Assembly (NCBI GenBank): GCA_036005845.1 | Contig: DASYQD010000025.1 | Coordinates: forward strand, 1 to 64,000 | Source of the DNA: DASYQD01 sp036005845 | Lineage (GTDB): Bacteria; Acidobacteriota; Thermoanaerobaculia; Multivoradales; JAIOJS01 | Length of the DNA: 64,000 bases | Reading direction: 5' to 3' | Shown here: piece by piece, positions 1 through 8,594 of the stretch | Layout: each line of letters starts with the position of its first letter | Position numbering within the stretch: position 1 is the stretch's first letter | Position numbers and translations under genes: made by a program | Notes under the pieces: model-generated | Database searches by the model: none | What the model was told of the DNA's origin: nothing | What the model saw: the letters and a program-made list of their open reading frames with translations, nothing else

Positions 1-238
1 CGGTGATGCGGCCGCTGCGGTGGAGGAAGACGCCGAGGCTGTCCTGGCGGTCGGTCGACGAGGCGTGGATGACGGCGCCGTCGCGCAGGAAGACGCGCTT
101 GAGCACCTCGCCCTGGCTGCACTCGATGACGCCGGGGACGCGGTGCAGGTAGACCGTGTACAGCATCTCCGGCAGGGCGTTCTGCCCCAGCTCGGCGTGA
201 TACTGGTACCGTCGCGGTTGCTGGTCGACGTCGGGCAT
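1..238 (-). CDS. DUF4388 (PATAN-like) protein, N-terminal fragment
   Basis: The first 79 codons of a minus-strand gene that runs off the left edge. The ATG lies at 236-238. The visible protein (starting MPDVDQQPRRYQYHAEL) has the pattern of the DUF4388/PATAN domain found next to signalling and gliding genes in Myxococcota and Acidobacteria: a short helix (LPEMLYTVYLHR), then 'G-V-I-E' and 'K-R-V-F-L-R-D-G-A-V-I-H-A-S-S' strands. Such domains usually sit beside receiver or DnaJ-like modules, which would lie outside the window. Divergent from moeA, with 98 bp between the starts. No strong ribosome-binding site is seen. The family call rests on pattern recognition only. Confidence 0.6.
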   Translation of the reverse strand, partial: MPDVDQQPRRYQYHAELGQNALPEMLYTVYLHRVPGVIECSQGEVLKRVFLRDGAVIHASSTDRQDSLGVFLHRSGRIT

Positions 239-336
239 TCTGAGCGAGCGGGTGCGAGCTAAGTGATTGCAGAACCAATAAATCTCGGCACGACCGGCGC
301 CGTGCGGAGCCGCAGGAGTATAGCGCGGAGGCGCCG

Positions 337-1569
337 GTGATCTCGCCGGAAGAGGCGTGGCAACGGCTCGCCGCGCACCTCGGGCCGCTGCCGCCGCGGC
401 GCGTCGCGCTCGGCGCCGCCGCGGGGCGCGTGCTGGCCGAGGAGGTGCGCGCGACGGTGGACGTTCCCTTCGCCGACGTGTCGGCGATGGATGGCTACGC
501 CATCGCCGGCGACGTCGCGGCCGGCGCGGTGGTGCCGGTGCTCGGACGGGTGGCGGCCGGCGACGACGTGGCCTCGCTCGCCGTGGCGCGCGGCAGCGCG
601 GTGCGCATCATGACCGGCGCGCCGATGCCCACGGGCGCCGACCGCGTGGTGCCGGTCGAGGAGACCGACGGCGGGCGCGAGTCGGTCGAGGTGCGCGTGC
701 CGCCGCCCGCGGGCGCGCACGTGCGGCGCCGCGGCGAGATCCACCGCACCGGCGACGCGTTGCTGGGCGCCGGCCATCGCTTGACGCCGGGCGCGCTGGC
801 GCTGCTCGCCGCCAACGGCGCGATGGAGGTGGCCGTGCAGGCGCCGCCGCGCGTCGCGCTGCTCGTCACCGGCGACGAGGTGGTGCCGCCGGAGGCGACG
901 CCGCAGCCGGGGCAGCTTCGCGACAGCCACACCGCGTTCGTCAGCGCCGCCGTCGCGGCGGCGGGCGGCGAGCTCGTGCACCTCGGCATCGCGCGCGACG
1001 ATCCGCGCGACACCCGCGAGCGCCTCGCCCACGGCCTCGACGCCGACCTGCTGCTCGCCACCGGCGGCGTCTCGCGCGGCGAATTGGACTTCGTCGAACC
1101 CGCGCTCGCCGAGCTCGGCTTCCAGCCGCTCTTCGACGCCATCGCCATCCAACCCGGCAAGCCGCTGGCGGCGCTGGTGCTCGAACGTTCAGAACGTCCG
1201 GCGTCGGCGCGCCCACTGCTCGCCCTCGGCCTCCCCGGCAATCCGGCTTCGGCAATGGTCTGCTTCTGGCTCTTCGCGCGCCCGGCGCTGTTACGGCTGC
1301 AAGGCATCGAAGCCGGCTTCTGGCGCGAGGCACTCACCGGCACGCTCGCCGCACCGCTCCCCGCCGGCGCCAAGCGCGATCGCTTCCTGCCCGCACGCCT
1401 CGCCACGCGCGATGGCGAGCTGGTGGTCACGCCGGTGTCGCCGCGCGGCTCGCACGACCTTACAGCCTTCGCGCAAGGCACCGGCCTCCTGCGCATCCGC
1501 GCCGGCAGCGCAGCCGCAAACGCCGGCGATCGCTGCAGCGTCTTGCCGCTCAGCGCCGACTGGCCGTGA
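337..1569 (+). CDS. moeA: Molybdopterin molybdenumtransferase MoeA
   Basis: 410 aa, the usual length for MoeA/gephyrin-E enzymes, which insert molybdate into adenylylated molybdopterin in the cytoplasm. Visible family motifs: AMDGYA near residues 50-55, TGDEVV near 178-183, GQLRDSH near 192-198, GGVSRGELDFV near 243-253 and LPGNPAS near 300. Domain order is the standard MoeA N, mogA-like and C domains. The start is GTG at 337, preceded by AGGAG/GCGGAG stretches. It converges on the selenocysteine tRNA gene. That pairing is suggestive because many molybdenum enzymes such as formate dehydrogenase are selenoproteins, but no such enzyme lies in this window. Confidence 0.95.
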   Translation: MISPEEAWQRLAAHLGPLPPRRVALGAAAGRVLAEEVRATVDVPFADVSAMDGYAIAGDVAAGAVVPVLGRVAAGDDVASLAVARGSAVRIMTGAPMPTGADRVVPVEETDGGRESVEVRVPPPAGAHVRRRGEIHRTGDALLGAGHRLTPGALALLAANGAMEVAVQAPPRVALLVTGDEVVPPEATPQPGQLRDSHTAFVSAAVAAAGGELVHLGIARDDPRDTRERLAHGLDADLLLATGGVSRGELDFVEPALAELGFQPLFDAIAIQPGKPLAALVLERSERPASARPLLALGLPGNPASAMVCFWLFARPALLRLQGIEAGFWREALTGTLAAPLPAGAKRDRFLPARLATRDGELVVTPVSPRGSHDLTAFAQGTGLLRIRAGSAAANAGDRCSVLPLSADWP

Positions 1570-1592
1570 CGATGACCGTCCCATGCGCTTCG

Positions 1593-1614
1593 CGCCAGGC
1601 CCAAGGGCCTGGCG
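1593..1614 (-). terminator. 10-bp inverted repeat at the 3' end of selC
   Basis: A perfect 10-bp inverted repeat (CGCCAGGCCC / GGGCCTGGCG) separated by two bases overlaps the encoded CCA end of the tRNA and lies in the gap between moeA and selC. A palindrome here could stop both converging transcripts. There is no T-run on either side, so an intrinsic terminator is not certain. It could also simply help 3'-end processing. Confidence 0.4.
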
Positions 1615-1709
1615 GAAGCGCATGGGAATCGAACCCACCCCGGACGCCGAAACCAGCGCCCGACAACGGTTTTGAAGACCGCGGGAGGCACCAGCCCCCG
1701 AGCGCTTCC
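1610..1709 (-). tRNA. selC: tRNA-Sec (anticodon TCA)
   Basis: 100 nt with all hallmarks of bacterial selenocysteine tRNA. The acceptor stem has 8 bp (GGAAGCGC/GCGCTTCC) and the T stem 5 bp (GTGGG/CCCAT), giving the 8+5 geometry specific to tRNA-Sec. The D stem is long. The anticodon loop is CTTCAAA with TCA reading UGA. The variable arm is about 8 bp (GGGCGCTG/CGGCGTCC). The 3' end G-CCA is encoded. It lies convergent to moeA and upstream of the zinc-peptidase gene's stop. Its presence means the organism probably decodes some UGA codons as selenocysteine. selA, selB and selD are not in the window. Confidence 0.96.
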
Positions 1710-1737
1710 GCCGCGATTCTAGCTGCGCCGGGCGCCG

Positions 1738-2580
1738 TCAGCGCGCCCCGAAAGTGTCGCACGAGTGCGGGTCGCCGCTCTCGAGCCCGCGCCGGAACCA
1801 CTCGGCGCGCTGCGCCGACGAGCCGTGGGTGAAGCTCTCCGGCACCACGTAACCCTTCGCCTGCTCCTGCAGCTTGTCGTCGCCGATGGCCGACGCCGCG
1901 TTCAGCGCCTCCTCGATGTCGCCGCTCTCCAGGAAGTCGCGCTCCTGCTTGGCATGCGCACCCCAGACGCCGGCGAAGCAGTCGGCCTGCAGCTCCAGCC
2001 GCACCGACAGCGCGTTGGCGCCCTCCTCGCCGCTGCGCGCCTGCTGCTCCTCGACCTGCGAGGAGATGCCGAGCAGGTTCTGCACGTGGTGCCCCACCTC
2101 GTGCGCGATCACGTAGGCGCGCGCGAAGTCGCCCGGCGCGCCGAAGCGCTGCTCGAGCTCGTTGAAAAACGACATGTCGAGATACACCGTGCTGTCGCGC
2201 GAGCAGTAGAACGGGCCGACCGCGGAGGAGGCCTGGCCGCACGCCGATGCCACCGCGTCCGAGAAGAGCACCAGCTTGGGATCCTCGTACTGCCGCCCGG
2301 CCTGCGGCAGCACCTGGTGCCAGGTGTCCTCGGTGTCGGCGAGGATCACCGACACGAACTGCGCCTGCGGGTCGTTGGCGGGCGGCGCGCCGCCCTGCTG
2401 CTGCCCGACCTCGGCGCTGGGCGCACCCTGCAAGAGCTGGCGTGGGTCGATACCGGTAAACATGGCGATCGCCAGCACCACCAGCGTCGCCAACCCGCCG
2501 CCGCCCCCGATCACCAGCCCACGGCTCATCCCCCGCCGGTCCTCGACGTTGCCGCTCGTCCGTCGTCCTTCCCATCGCAT
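1738..2580 (-). CDS. Neutral zinc metallopeptidase, YpfJ/KPN_00494 family
   Basis: 280 aa. An N-terminal membrane segment at about residues 20-42 (GLVIGGGGGLATLVVLAIAM) is followed by a periplasmic zinc metallopeptidase domain with the HEVGHH zinc motif at about 160-165. 'ARAYVIAHEVGHHVQNLLG' is characteristic of the YpfJ family (putative neutral zinc peptidase, PF04228). The ATG at 2580 was chosen over an upstream in-frame start at 2613 because GGAGGG stands at the right distance before it. Its stop lies 28 bp from the 5' end of selC on the same strand, so the two could share a transcript. Substrate unknown. Confidence 0.88.
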   Translation of the reverse strand: MRWEGRRTSGNVEDRRGMSRGLVIGGGGGLATLVVLAIAMFTGIDPRQLLQGAPSAEVGQQQGGAPPANDPQAQFVSVILADTEDTWHQVLPQAGRQYEDPKLVLFSDAVASACGQASSAVGPFYCSRDSTVYLDMSFFNELEQRFGAPGDFARAYVIAHEVGHHVQNLLGISSQVEEQQARSGEEGANALSVRLELQADCFAGVWGAHAKQERDFLESGDIEEALNAASAIGDDKLQEQAKGYVVPESFTHGSSAQRAEWFRRGLESGDPHSCDTFGAR

Positions 2581-2713
2581 GGCTCTGCCCTCCTGCTCGC
2601 GCCATGAGAGCACGGAACGTGCCGCTTCGCGGCTTGACGTCGAAAGACCGGCCCGCGGTATCGCAGGCCGGCCCGTTCACCTCGCGATGAGGTGTCGCGA
2701 TGAGGCGCGCTGC

Positions 2714-3541
2714 CTAACGCGGCGGGTAGGACGCCGAGTTCTCGCGGGCGTCCGAGAGCACGCGGATGTCGTTGGCGACCAGCGTGCCGCGGACCTGGTC
2801 GACGTCGATGGCGACGACGTCGCCGCGCTCGAGGTTCTCGGGACGGTAGCTCTGGTTGCGGAAGGTGACGTGGGTGTCGTTGTCGAAGTAGAGCGTCAGC
2901 AGGTCGCCGCCGCGCGCCAGGTTGCGGTCGTAGTACTGCACGCGCTCGAGGGTGACGGTGCGATTCTGGGTGTCGACGCGCTGGACGACGCCGCGTACGT
3001 CCTCGTTGCCGACACTGCCGTAGGTGCCGTAGCGGTCGTCCTGCTGCGGATACGGCGAGCGGGCGTAGGGGTCGTTGTTGCCGTAGCGGTCGTTGCCGTT
3101 GCGGTCGTTGCCGTAGCGGTCGTTGCTCGAGACGTCGTAGGTGACGTCGATGCGCTCGGCGACCAGGCGGCCGTTGACGTCGCGCACGTCGGCGACCACC
3201 TCGTCGCCCGACTCCAGGCTCTCGGGCCGGTAGCTGTTGCCCTGGTAGACGACGCGGGTCTGGTTGTCGCAGTAGACGGTGGCGCGGTTGCCGTTGCCGT
3301 AGCCGCCGCCGTAGCTGCCGTTGTTGCCGTTGTTGAGGTAGGTCGAGTTGCTGACGTTGTCGAGGTCGATCCGGCAGTCGCCGCTGCGCGTGTCGACGGT
3401 GCGCACGATGCCTTTGATCTGGCTGGGATAGCTGCCGTTCGGTCCGTTGATGATGTCGCCGATGCCGCCGCTGCCGCAGGCGCCGAGGAGCAGCGCGGCA
3501 GCCAGCGGGGCGAAGACGCTGGAGATGATGCGGGGTCTCAT
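2714..3541 (-). CDS. Lipoprotein with two DUF5666-like domains
   Basis: 275 aa. Signal peptide with lipobox LLGAC near residues 18-22. Two similar beta-rich units follow, each running 'G-V/I-V-x-x-V-D-T...', a 'D-N-x-T-x-V' strand, 'Y-R-P-E-x-L-E-x-G-D-x-V' and a closing 'G-x-L-V-A-x-x-I-x-V' strand. They are joined by a low-complexity Asn/Asp/Tyr/Gly linker built from RYGND-type repeats. This is the architecture of the DUF5666/OB-like secreted proteins. The start ATG has GAAGGAG upstream. It lies downstream of the L,D-transpeptidase gene on the same strand. Likely anchored to the outer membrane facing the periplasm. Function unknown. Confidence 0.72.
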   Translation of the reverse strand: MRPRIISSVFAPLAAALLLGACGSGGIGDIINGPNGSYPSQIKGIVRTVDTRSGDCRIDLDNVSNSTYLNNGNNGSYGGGYGNGNRATVYCDNQTRVVYQGNSYRPESLESGDEVVADVRDVNGRLVAERIDVTYDVSSNDRYGNDRNGNDRYGNNDPYARSPYPQQDDRYGTYGSVGNEDVRGVVQRVDTQNRTVTLERVQYYDRNLARGGDLLTLYFDNDTHVTFRNQSYRPENLERGDVVAIDVDQVRGTLVANDIRVLSDARENSASYPPR

Positions 3542-3666
3542 GGTGGGGAGCTCCTTCCTTCGGGCTCGCAGGGCGGCCCGTGTTCCCAACGCCACAGCAG
3601 GATGCGTGCCGGGGGCCGCGGCGCGACGTCGCACCGCGGCTTCACCCACTGGCTCGCGCCGCTTCT

Positions 3667-5556
3667 CTATGGCTTCTGCCGCGGCTTGCCCTGTGTCTGT
3701 CGGAAGGCGCCCGGGCGGTGGGCGTTGAGCCACGCCGCGGCGCCGCGGCCGTGCGGCGTGGCGCTCGCGACCGCTTCGGCGCCGGCCTTCTGCTGCTGCG
3801 CCAGCTGGTCGGCCTCGCGCGCGACGCTGCCGCGGCTGGCGGTCACCGCCTGCTGCGCCTGTGCCTGCGCGCTGTCGATGTCGTAGATGTCCTCGAAGAA
3901 TGCGACGTTGCCGTCGGATCCCGGCATCGCCGTGAAGTAGAGGAGATAGACCGGCACCGGCTGCGGCAGCTTCACGTCGCGCTGCTCGCCGGCATCGATG
4001 GCGGCGCGCAGCTGTCCGCCGCCCCACTTCGGGTCGTCCTGCATCAGGTAGTCCGCGAGGTCGAGCGGCCGCTCGACGCGGATGCAGCCGTGGCTGCCGT
4101 TGCGGTCGGCCTCGTCGAACAGCGCCTTGGCCGGCGTGTCGTGGAGGTAGATGTCGTACTTGTTGGGGAACATGAACTTCACCTTCCCCAGCGGGTTTTC
4201 GGGCCCCGGCCGTTGCCGCACGCTGTCGCGGTTCTCCGTCCACTCCATGTCGTGGCTGTAGAGGTAGCCGGGGTCGCTCGCCATCTTCGGCTGGATCTCC
4301 TTGGCGAAGATGCCGGGCGGCACGTTCCAGTAGGGGTTGAGCGTGAGGAAGCGGATGCGGTCGGAGAAGACCGGCGTCTCCCACCCCTCGTCGCCGACGA
4401 CGACGCGCATCGACATCACCTGCCGCCCTTGCTCTTCGACGTCGAGGTTGTAGCCGGGCAGGTTGACGACCACCGCGCGCTGGCCGAAGTCGTCGGGCAC
4501 CCAGCGCCAGCGCTCGAGGTTGAGCGCGATCTGGCGCATCCGCGCCAGCACCGGCACGTTGAGCTCCTCCTGCGTCTCCGGACCGAGGCTGCCGTCGACC
4601 TCCACCGTGCGCGTCGCCTGGAAGTTGCGCACGCCCTCGGCGAGCTCCTTCGAGTAGGGCGCCTTGCCGCCCGGCGGCACGTTGGCGAGCCCCGGCGGGA
4701 TGGCGGCGAGGAAGCCCTCGGCCTGGAGCCGCTTCGCCAGCGCCTGCAGGCGGGCGGCGTCGCCCTTCTGGCCCTCCTTGAGCACCGGCCCCTTCGGCAC
4801 CTCCGGCCAGCCGCCGGCGATGGCGATCTGCCGGTAGCGCTGCATCGCCTGCAGCAGCGCTGCGAACTGCGGGTGCGGCGGGTCGAGCGCGCGCAGCGTG
4901 TCGACGAGCTTGCCGCCCTCGAGACCCTTCTGCAGCGTCGCGGGCAGGTCGGCCTTGTCGCGGCGTATCTTCCAGCGGTCGCCCACCGTGTCCGGCGTCA
5001 CGCGGCCGTCGTGGAGGTCGGACGCGGCGAGAAGCGCCGCCCAGGTGAGGCCCACCTCGACGTCTTCCGGCTTCACGCTCGCGTCGCCCTTCTTCACCGC
5101 CTCGAGCGCCTGCTGGAGCTGCTGCGGCCGGTAGTCGGCGGGAGTCAGGCCTTCGGCGTCGAGGCCGGCGAGAAAGTCGACGAGCTGGTTCGCTTCGTCG
5201 CGCACCCGGCCGTCGGCGAACCACGCCGGCTGGTTCTGGCGCCGCTGGTAGAACGTGCGCACCTGCTCGCGCAGGCTGCCGCCGTTGGCGGACGTGACGT
5301 CGGGCAGTCCGAGCGGGGCTTGCGCGAGTTGCTGCAGATATGCCGGCAGGTCGAGCTCGACCCTGTGCGCGAACGGGTTGAGCGAGCCGACGCCGCCGCC
5401 ACCGCCCTTCGGCGGGTCGGCCGCGCCGGCGCCCTGGTCGCCGCAGCCCGCGGTAAGAACGGCCACCGCGCCGAGCAGCGCGGCGGCAAGAGTGAGCGCG
5501 CGCAGCCGCGAGCCGCGCGCGCAAGTGTTGCCGTGAAAGCGAGTTGGCATTTCCAT
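3667..5556 (-). CDS. L,D-transpeptidase, YcbB/LdtD type
   Basis: 629 aa. Lipoprotein-like N-terminus (LTAGC, Cys38), then the YcbB-type scaffold region, a peptidoglycan-binding domain at about 303-335 (EGVRNFQATRTVEVDGSLGP) and a YkuD catalytic domain. The active-site motif SHGCIRVERP has its Cys at 491. Such enzymes make 3-3 cross-links in the murein or attach lipoproteins, working in the periplasm. Length and domain order match the LdtD family rather than the short Ldt enzymes. Two ATGs (5556 and 5550) are close together and neither has a clear Shine-Dalgarno sequence, so the start is uncertain by a few residues. Confidence 0.92.
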   Translation of the reverse strand: MEMPTRFHGNTCARGSRLRALTLAAALLGAVAVLTAGCGDQGAGAADPPKGGGGGVGSLNPFAHRVELDLPAYLQQLAQAPLGLPDVTSANGGSLREQVRTFYQRRQNQPAWFADGRVRDEANQLVDFLAGLDAEGLTPADYRPQQLQQALEAVKKGDASVKPEDVEVGLTWAALLAASDLHDGRVTPDTVGDRWKIRRDKADLPATLQKGLEGGKLVDTLRALDPPHPQFAALLQAMQRYRQIAIAGGWPEVPKGPVLKEGQKGDAARLQALAKRLQAEGFLAAIPPGLANVPPGGKAPYSKELAEGVRNFQATRTVEVDGSLGPETQEELNVPVLARMRQIALNLERWRWVPDDFGQRAVVVNLPGYNLDVEEQGRQVMSMRVVVGDEGWETPVFSDRIRFLTLNPYWNVPPGIFAKEIQPKMASDPGYLYSHDMEWTENRDSVRQRPGPENPLGKVKFMFPNKYDIYLHDTPAKALFDEADRNGSHGCIRVERPLDLADYLMQDDPKWGGGQLRAAIDAGEQRDVKLPQPVPVYLLYFTAMPGSDGNVAFFEDIYDIDSAQAQAQQAVTASRGSVAREADQLAQQQKAGAEAVASATPHGRGAAAWLNAHRPGAFRQTQGKPRQKP

Positions 5557-5596
5557 GCACTCGCGGAGTGCAAGAGCCTTGCCTTACCGGCGTCGC

Positions 5597-6277
5597 TCAG
5601 ACCGGCAGCAGCTGGTGCTCGAAGACGTAGCGCGTGATCTCGGAGTTGGTGCGCAACCCCATCTTCGCCAGCAACCGCGCGCGGTACGTCGACACCGTCT
5701 TCACCGACAGCTCGAGCTCGGCCGCGATCTCGCTGATGGTGCGGCCGCCGGCGATGCGGCACATCACCTGGAACTCGCGCTCGGAGAGCGTCTCGTGCGG
5801 CGGCTCGCGCTCCTGGCGCACGTCGGTGCCGCCGACGAGGCGGTCGGCGACGCGCGCGCTCAGGTAGCGGCGGCCGGAGACGACGGTGCGGATCGCCGCC
5901 AGCAACTCGGCGGGATCGCTCGACTTCTCGACGTAGCCCGCCGCGCCGGCCTTGAGGCAGCGCACCGCGTAAGGCTCCTCGGGATGGATGGAGAGCACGA
6001 GCACCGGCACGCGCGGGTGCTCGGTGCGCAGCCGGCGCAGCAGGTCGAGGCCGCGCGCGCCCGGCAGGGACAGGTCGAGCACCACGACGTCGGCGCGGCC
6101 GGCCTCCACCGCGGCCAGCAGGGCGTCACCATCGGCGACCTCTGCGGCCACCACGAGGTCGCGCTCTTCGGCGAGCAACCCGTGCAGGCCGCGGCGCACG
6201 ATCGGATGGTCGTCGGCGATGACGACGCTCGTCGTCGCCGGGCCATCGACGCTCGAGGATGCGAGAGGAGCGCTCAT
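5597..6277 (-). CDS. NarL/FixJ-type response regulator
   Basis: 226 aa. An N-terminal receiver domain carries the acidic pair DD at 22-23, phospho-acceptor Asp68 (VVVLDLSLPG) and a Lys-containing end (VEKSSD). A LuxR-type helix-turn-helix follows at about 165-215 (TISEIAAELELSVKTVSTYR). It is a clear paralogue of the regulator at 6386-7018 (shared VLSIHPEE, RCLKAGA.GYV, SVKTVSTYR and EHQLL stretches) and lies 108 bp downstream of it on the same strand. One kinase may therefore feed two regulators. DNA targets are not evident. Confidence 0.92.
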   Translation of the reverse strand: MSAPLASSSVDGPATTSVVIADDHPIVRRGLHGLLAEERDLVVAAEVADGDALLAAVEAGRADVVVLDLSLPGARGLDLLRRLRTEHPRVPVLVLSIHPEEPYAVRCLKAGAAGYVEKSSDPAELLAAIRTVVSGRRYLSARVADRLVGGTDVRQEREPPHETLSEREFQVMCRIAGGRTISEIAAELELSVKTVSTYRARLLAKMGLRTNSEITRYVFEHQLLPV

Positions 6278-6385
6278 GCACGGATGGTAGCGCCGCGGCG
6301 TGCGGTGCCGCTATGGCCGTCCACCGACTGGCGATGACAGGTGGTTCCTACGTGGAGCGTAGGGATTGCAGGATCGCGCTCATCG

Positions 6386-7018
6386 CTAGCTCTCGAGCAG
6401 CTGGTGCTCCAGCGCGTAGCGCGTCGCCTCCGCATTGCTGCGGATGCCCAGCTTGTCGAGCATCCGCGAGCGATAGGTGGAGACCGTCTTCACCGACAGC
6501 TTCATCTCCGCGGCGATGTCGGTGACCGTGGCGCCCGCGGCGAGCCGCGTCAGCACCTGGTACTCGCGCGTCGACAGCCCCTCGTGCGGGGCGCGGTGCT
6601 CGGGCGCCGACTCGCGGAGCAGCGACTCGGCGAGCGCGTCGCTCAAATAGCGGCGGTGGGCGACGACGGTGCGGATGGCGCCCACCAGCTCCTCGCCGGC
6701 GCTCTGCTTGTGGACGTAGCCGCGGGCGCCGGCCTTGAGGCAGCGCAGCGCGTACTGCTCCTCGGGATGGATGGAGAGCACGAGGATGGGCAGCTCCGGC
6801 CGCTCGCCGTGCAGCTCCTGCAGCAGGTCGACGCCGTGCACGCCGGGCATCGAGAGGTCGAGCACGACGACGTCGAAGCCGTCGGCGTGCACCTGCGCAC
6901 GCGCTTCCTCGGCGCTCGACGCCTCGCCGCCGACGCTCATGTCGGGCTCGTCCTCGACGATCTGGCGCAGGCCGCGGCGCACCACCGGGTGGTCGTCGGC
7001 GATGAGCACGCGGATCAC
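6386..7018 (-). CDS. NarL/FixJ-type response regulator paired with the upstream kinase
   Basis: 210 aa. Receiver with DD at 8-9 and phospho-acceptor Asp54 (VVVLDLSMPG), then a LuxR helix-turn-helix at the C-terminus (TVTDIAAEMKLSVKTVSTYR). The start is GTG at 7018 and overlaps the TGA of the histidine kinase gene (GTGA at 7015-7018), so the two are translationally coupled and form a cognate pair. Longer reading frames upstream are only the shadow of the kinase. Confidence 0.92.
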   Translation of the reverse strand: MIRVLIADDHPVVRRGLRQIVEDEPDMSVGGEASSAEEARAQVHADGFDVVVLDLSMPGVHGVDLLQELHGERPELPILVLSIHPEEQYALRCLKAGARGYVHKQSAGEELVGAIRTVVAHRRYLSDALAESLLRESAPEHRAPHEGLSTREYQVLTRLAAGATVTDIAAEMKLSVKTVSTYRSRMLDKLGIRSNAEATRYALEHQLLES

Positions 7019-8505
7019 GACGGCCCCTCGCTGTCGGACGACTTGGCGGACGGCTCGTCGAGCACCTCGGCAGCCTCCGGCGGCTGCTCGACCGGCAGCC
7101 GCGCGTGCACCCGCGTGCCGCCGCGCGACCGGCGCCGCACGCTGAGCTCGCCGCCGCGGGCGCGGGCGCGCTCGCGCATGCCGAGGATGCCGAGCGACTG
7201 CGGCGCCCGCAGCGCCTCGCGCGGCACGCCCTTGCCGTCGTCGACGACGTCGATGGTGAGGACGTGGTCGTGCAGGCTCACCCTCACCGCGGCGCAGCTC
7301 GCCTCGGCGTGGCGCGCGACGTTGGTGAGCGCCTCCTGCACGATGCGGTAGGCGGCGGTGTCCTGCGCGCCGGGCACGGCCATCCCGGCGAGGTCGCAGC
7401 GCAGCTCGCAGGCGATGCTGGTGCGCGAGCGGAAGTCGTCCACCAGCCACTCGATGGCGGTCTCCAGCCCGAGGTCGTCGAGCGCCGGCGGCCGCAGCTG
7501 GCGCGCGATGTGGCGCATGGCGCCGAGCGTCTGCTCGACGAGCTCGGCGATGCCGGCGAGCCGCTCGCGAAGCTGGTCGCCGCCGAGTTGGCCGTTGCCC
7601 GCCGCGGCGCGCCGCCGCAGCGAGCCGACGTCGAGCTTGAGCCCGGTGAGCATCTGGCCCAGCTCGTCGTGCACGTCGCGCGAGATGCGCCGCTGCTCCT
7701 GTTCGCGCACCACCTGCAGGTGAGCGGTGAGGCGGCGGAGCTGCTCGACGAGCCGGCTCTGGTCCTGTTCGCTCTTCTCGGCGCGCCTCTGCGCCGCGCG
7801 CAGCTCGCTGAGGTCGACGACCAGCGCCACGACGCCGGTGACCTCGCCGTCGCCGCCGAGCAGCGGCGCCAGGGTGACGTGGCCGGGCATCTCCCGGCCG
7901 TCGCGCCGCCGCAGCCGCAGCTCGCCCGTCCACCGCCGGCCGTCGAGGAAGAGGCGGTCGAGCACGTCGGCGACCTGGCGGGCGATCGCCGGCGCGAAGG
8001 CGAGCTGCAGGAGAGGACTGCCGACGGCTTCGGCGGCGCTCCGACCGAAGAGCCGCTCCGCGGCCGGGTTCCACGAGGTGACGATGCCGGCGGGATCGCT
8101 GGCGATCACCGCCTCGCCGACGGCGTCGAGGAGCTGGCCATGGAGGCGCAGCCGTTCCTCCAGCAGCCGCTGCAGCGTGACGTCGACGACGAGGCCGGAA
8201 GTCTGCCGCCACTTTCGGACGGTGAGGACGCGGCCGCGGTCCTGCACCCACACCACCGTGCCGTCTTCGCGGCAGACGCGGTACTCGAGGACCCAGCTCG
8301 AGCCGCTCGGGCTGGCGAGCGCCGCGGCCACCTCCCCGCGGTCGTCGGGATGGATGCGCTCGAGCCACAGCCACGGTTCGTCGCGCAGGCGGCGCTCGCG
8401 GACGCCCCACAGCACCTCGAAGGCGCGGTCGACGAAGGCGATCGGGCGGTCGGCGCCGACGAAGAGATAGCGCGCGGCGATCGCCTCACCGTTGGCCGGC
8501 GGCAT
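7015..8505 (-). CDS. PAS-domain sensor histidine kinase, HisKA_3 (NarX/DegS class)
   Basis: 496 aa. Two PAS folds (about 10-110 and 120-240) precede a coiled coil, a HisKA_3 dimerisation motif 'RRISRDVHDELGQML' with phospho-His near 279, and a HATPase domain ending in 'DDGKGVP...LGILGMRERA'. No membrane segment is seen, so the sensor is cytosolic. The ATG at 8505 is preferred to a TTG two codons upstream. A run of 12 cytosines lies only 8 bases upstream in place of a normal ribosome-binding site. Co-transcribed with the response regulator downstream. Confidence 0.9.
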   Translation of the reverse strand: MPPANGEAIAARYLFVGADRPIAFVDRAFEVLWGVRERRLRDEPWLWLERIHPDDRGEVAAALASPSGSSWVLEYRVCREDGTVVWVQDRGRVLTVRKWRQTSGLVVDVTLQRLLEERLRLHGQLLDAVGEAVIASDPAGIVTSWNPAAERLFGRSAAEAVGSPLLQLAFAPAIARQVADVLDRLFLDGRRWTGELRLRRRDGREMPGHVTLAPLLGGDGEVTGVVALVVDLSELRAAQRRAEKSEQDQSRLVEQLRRLTAHLQVVREQEQRRISRDVHDELGQMLTGLKLDVGSLRRRAAAGNGQLGGDQLRERLAGIAELVEQTLGAMRHIARQLRPPALDDLGLETAIEWLVDDFRSRTSIACELRCDLAGMAVPGAQDTAAYRIVQEALTNVARHAEASCAAVRVSLHDHVLTIDVVDDGKGVPREALRAPQSLGILGMRERARARGGELSVRRRSRGGTRVHARLPVEQPPEAAEVLDEPSAKSSDSEGPS

Positions 8506-8513
8506 GTGCAAGC

Positions 8514-8525
8514 GGGGGGGGGGGG
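8514..8525. repeat. Homopolymeric tract of 12 G (C on the coding strand)
   Basis: Twelve consecutive G residues on the plus strand, equivalent to 12 C on the strand encoding the PAS kinase, at 9-20 nt upstream of its ATG. Mononucleotide runs of this length are rare even in GC-rich DNA and are prone to slippage. A length change would alter leader spacing rather than the frame. Confidence 0.9.
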
Positions 8526-8594
8526 AACAACTCGCCCACGTGCGATTCCCGGGGGCCGCCGGAGCGCTCTCCGGCTGGGTTGCAAAGACGCGAT

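Noticed and set aside
1550..2680. Protein frame ending across the selC gene
   Set aside because: Its last codons translate the tRNA, a common artefact; the zinc peptidase in the other frame accounts for the region.
3050..3130. Tandem short repeats GTAGCGGTCGTTGCCGTTGC, considered as a CRISPR-like array
   Set aside because: They encode the RYGND-type linker of the lipoprotein and have no spacers; no CRISPR array or cas gene was seen anywhere in the window.
3580..5637. Long plus-strand frame opposite the L,D-transpeptidase
   Set aside because: Composition is repetitive Arg/Leu/Val/Asp with no motif, while the opposite strand has complete YkuD and peptidoglycan-binding motifs.
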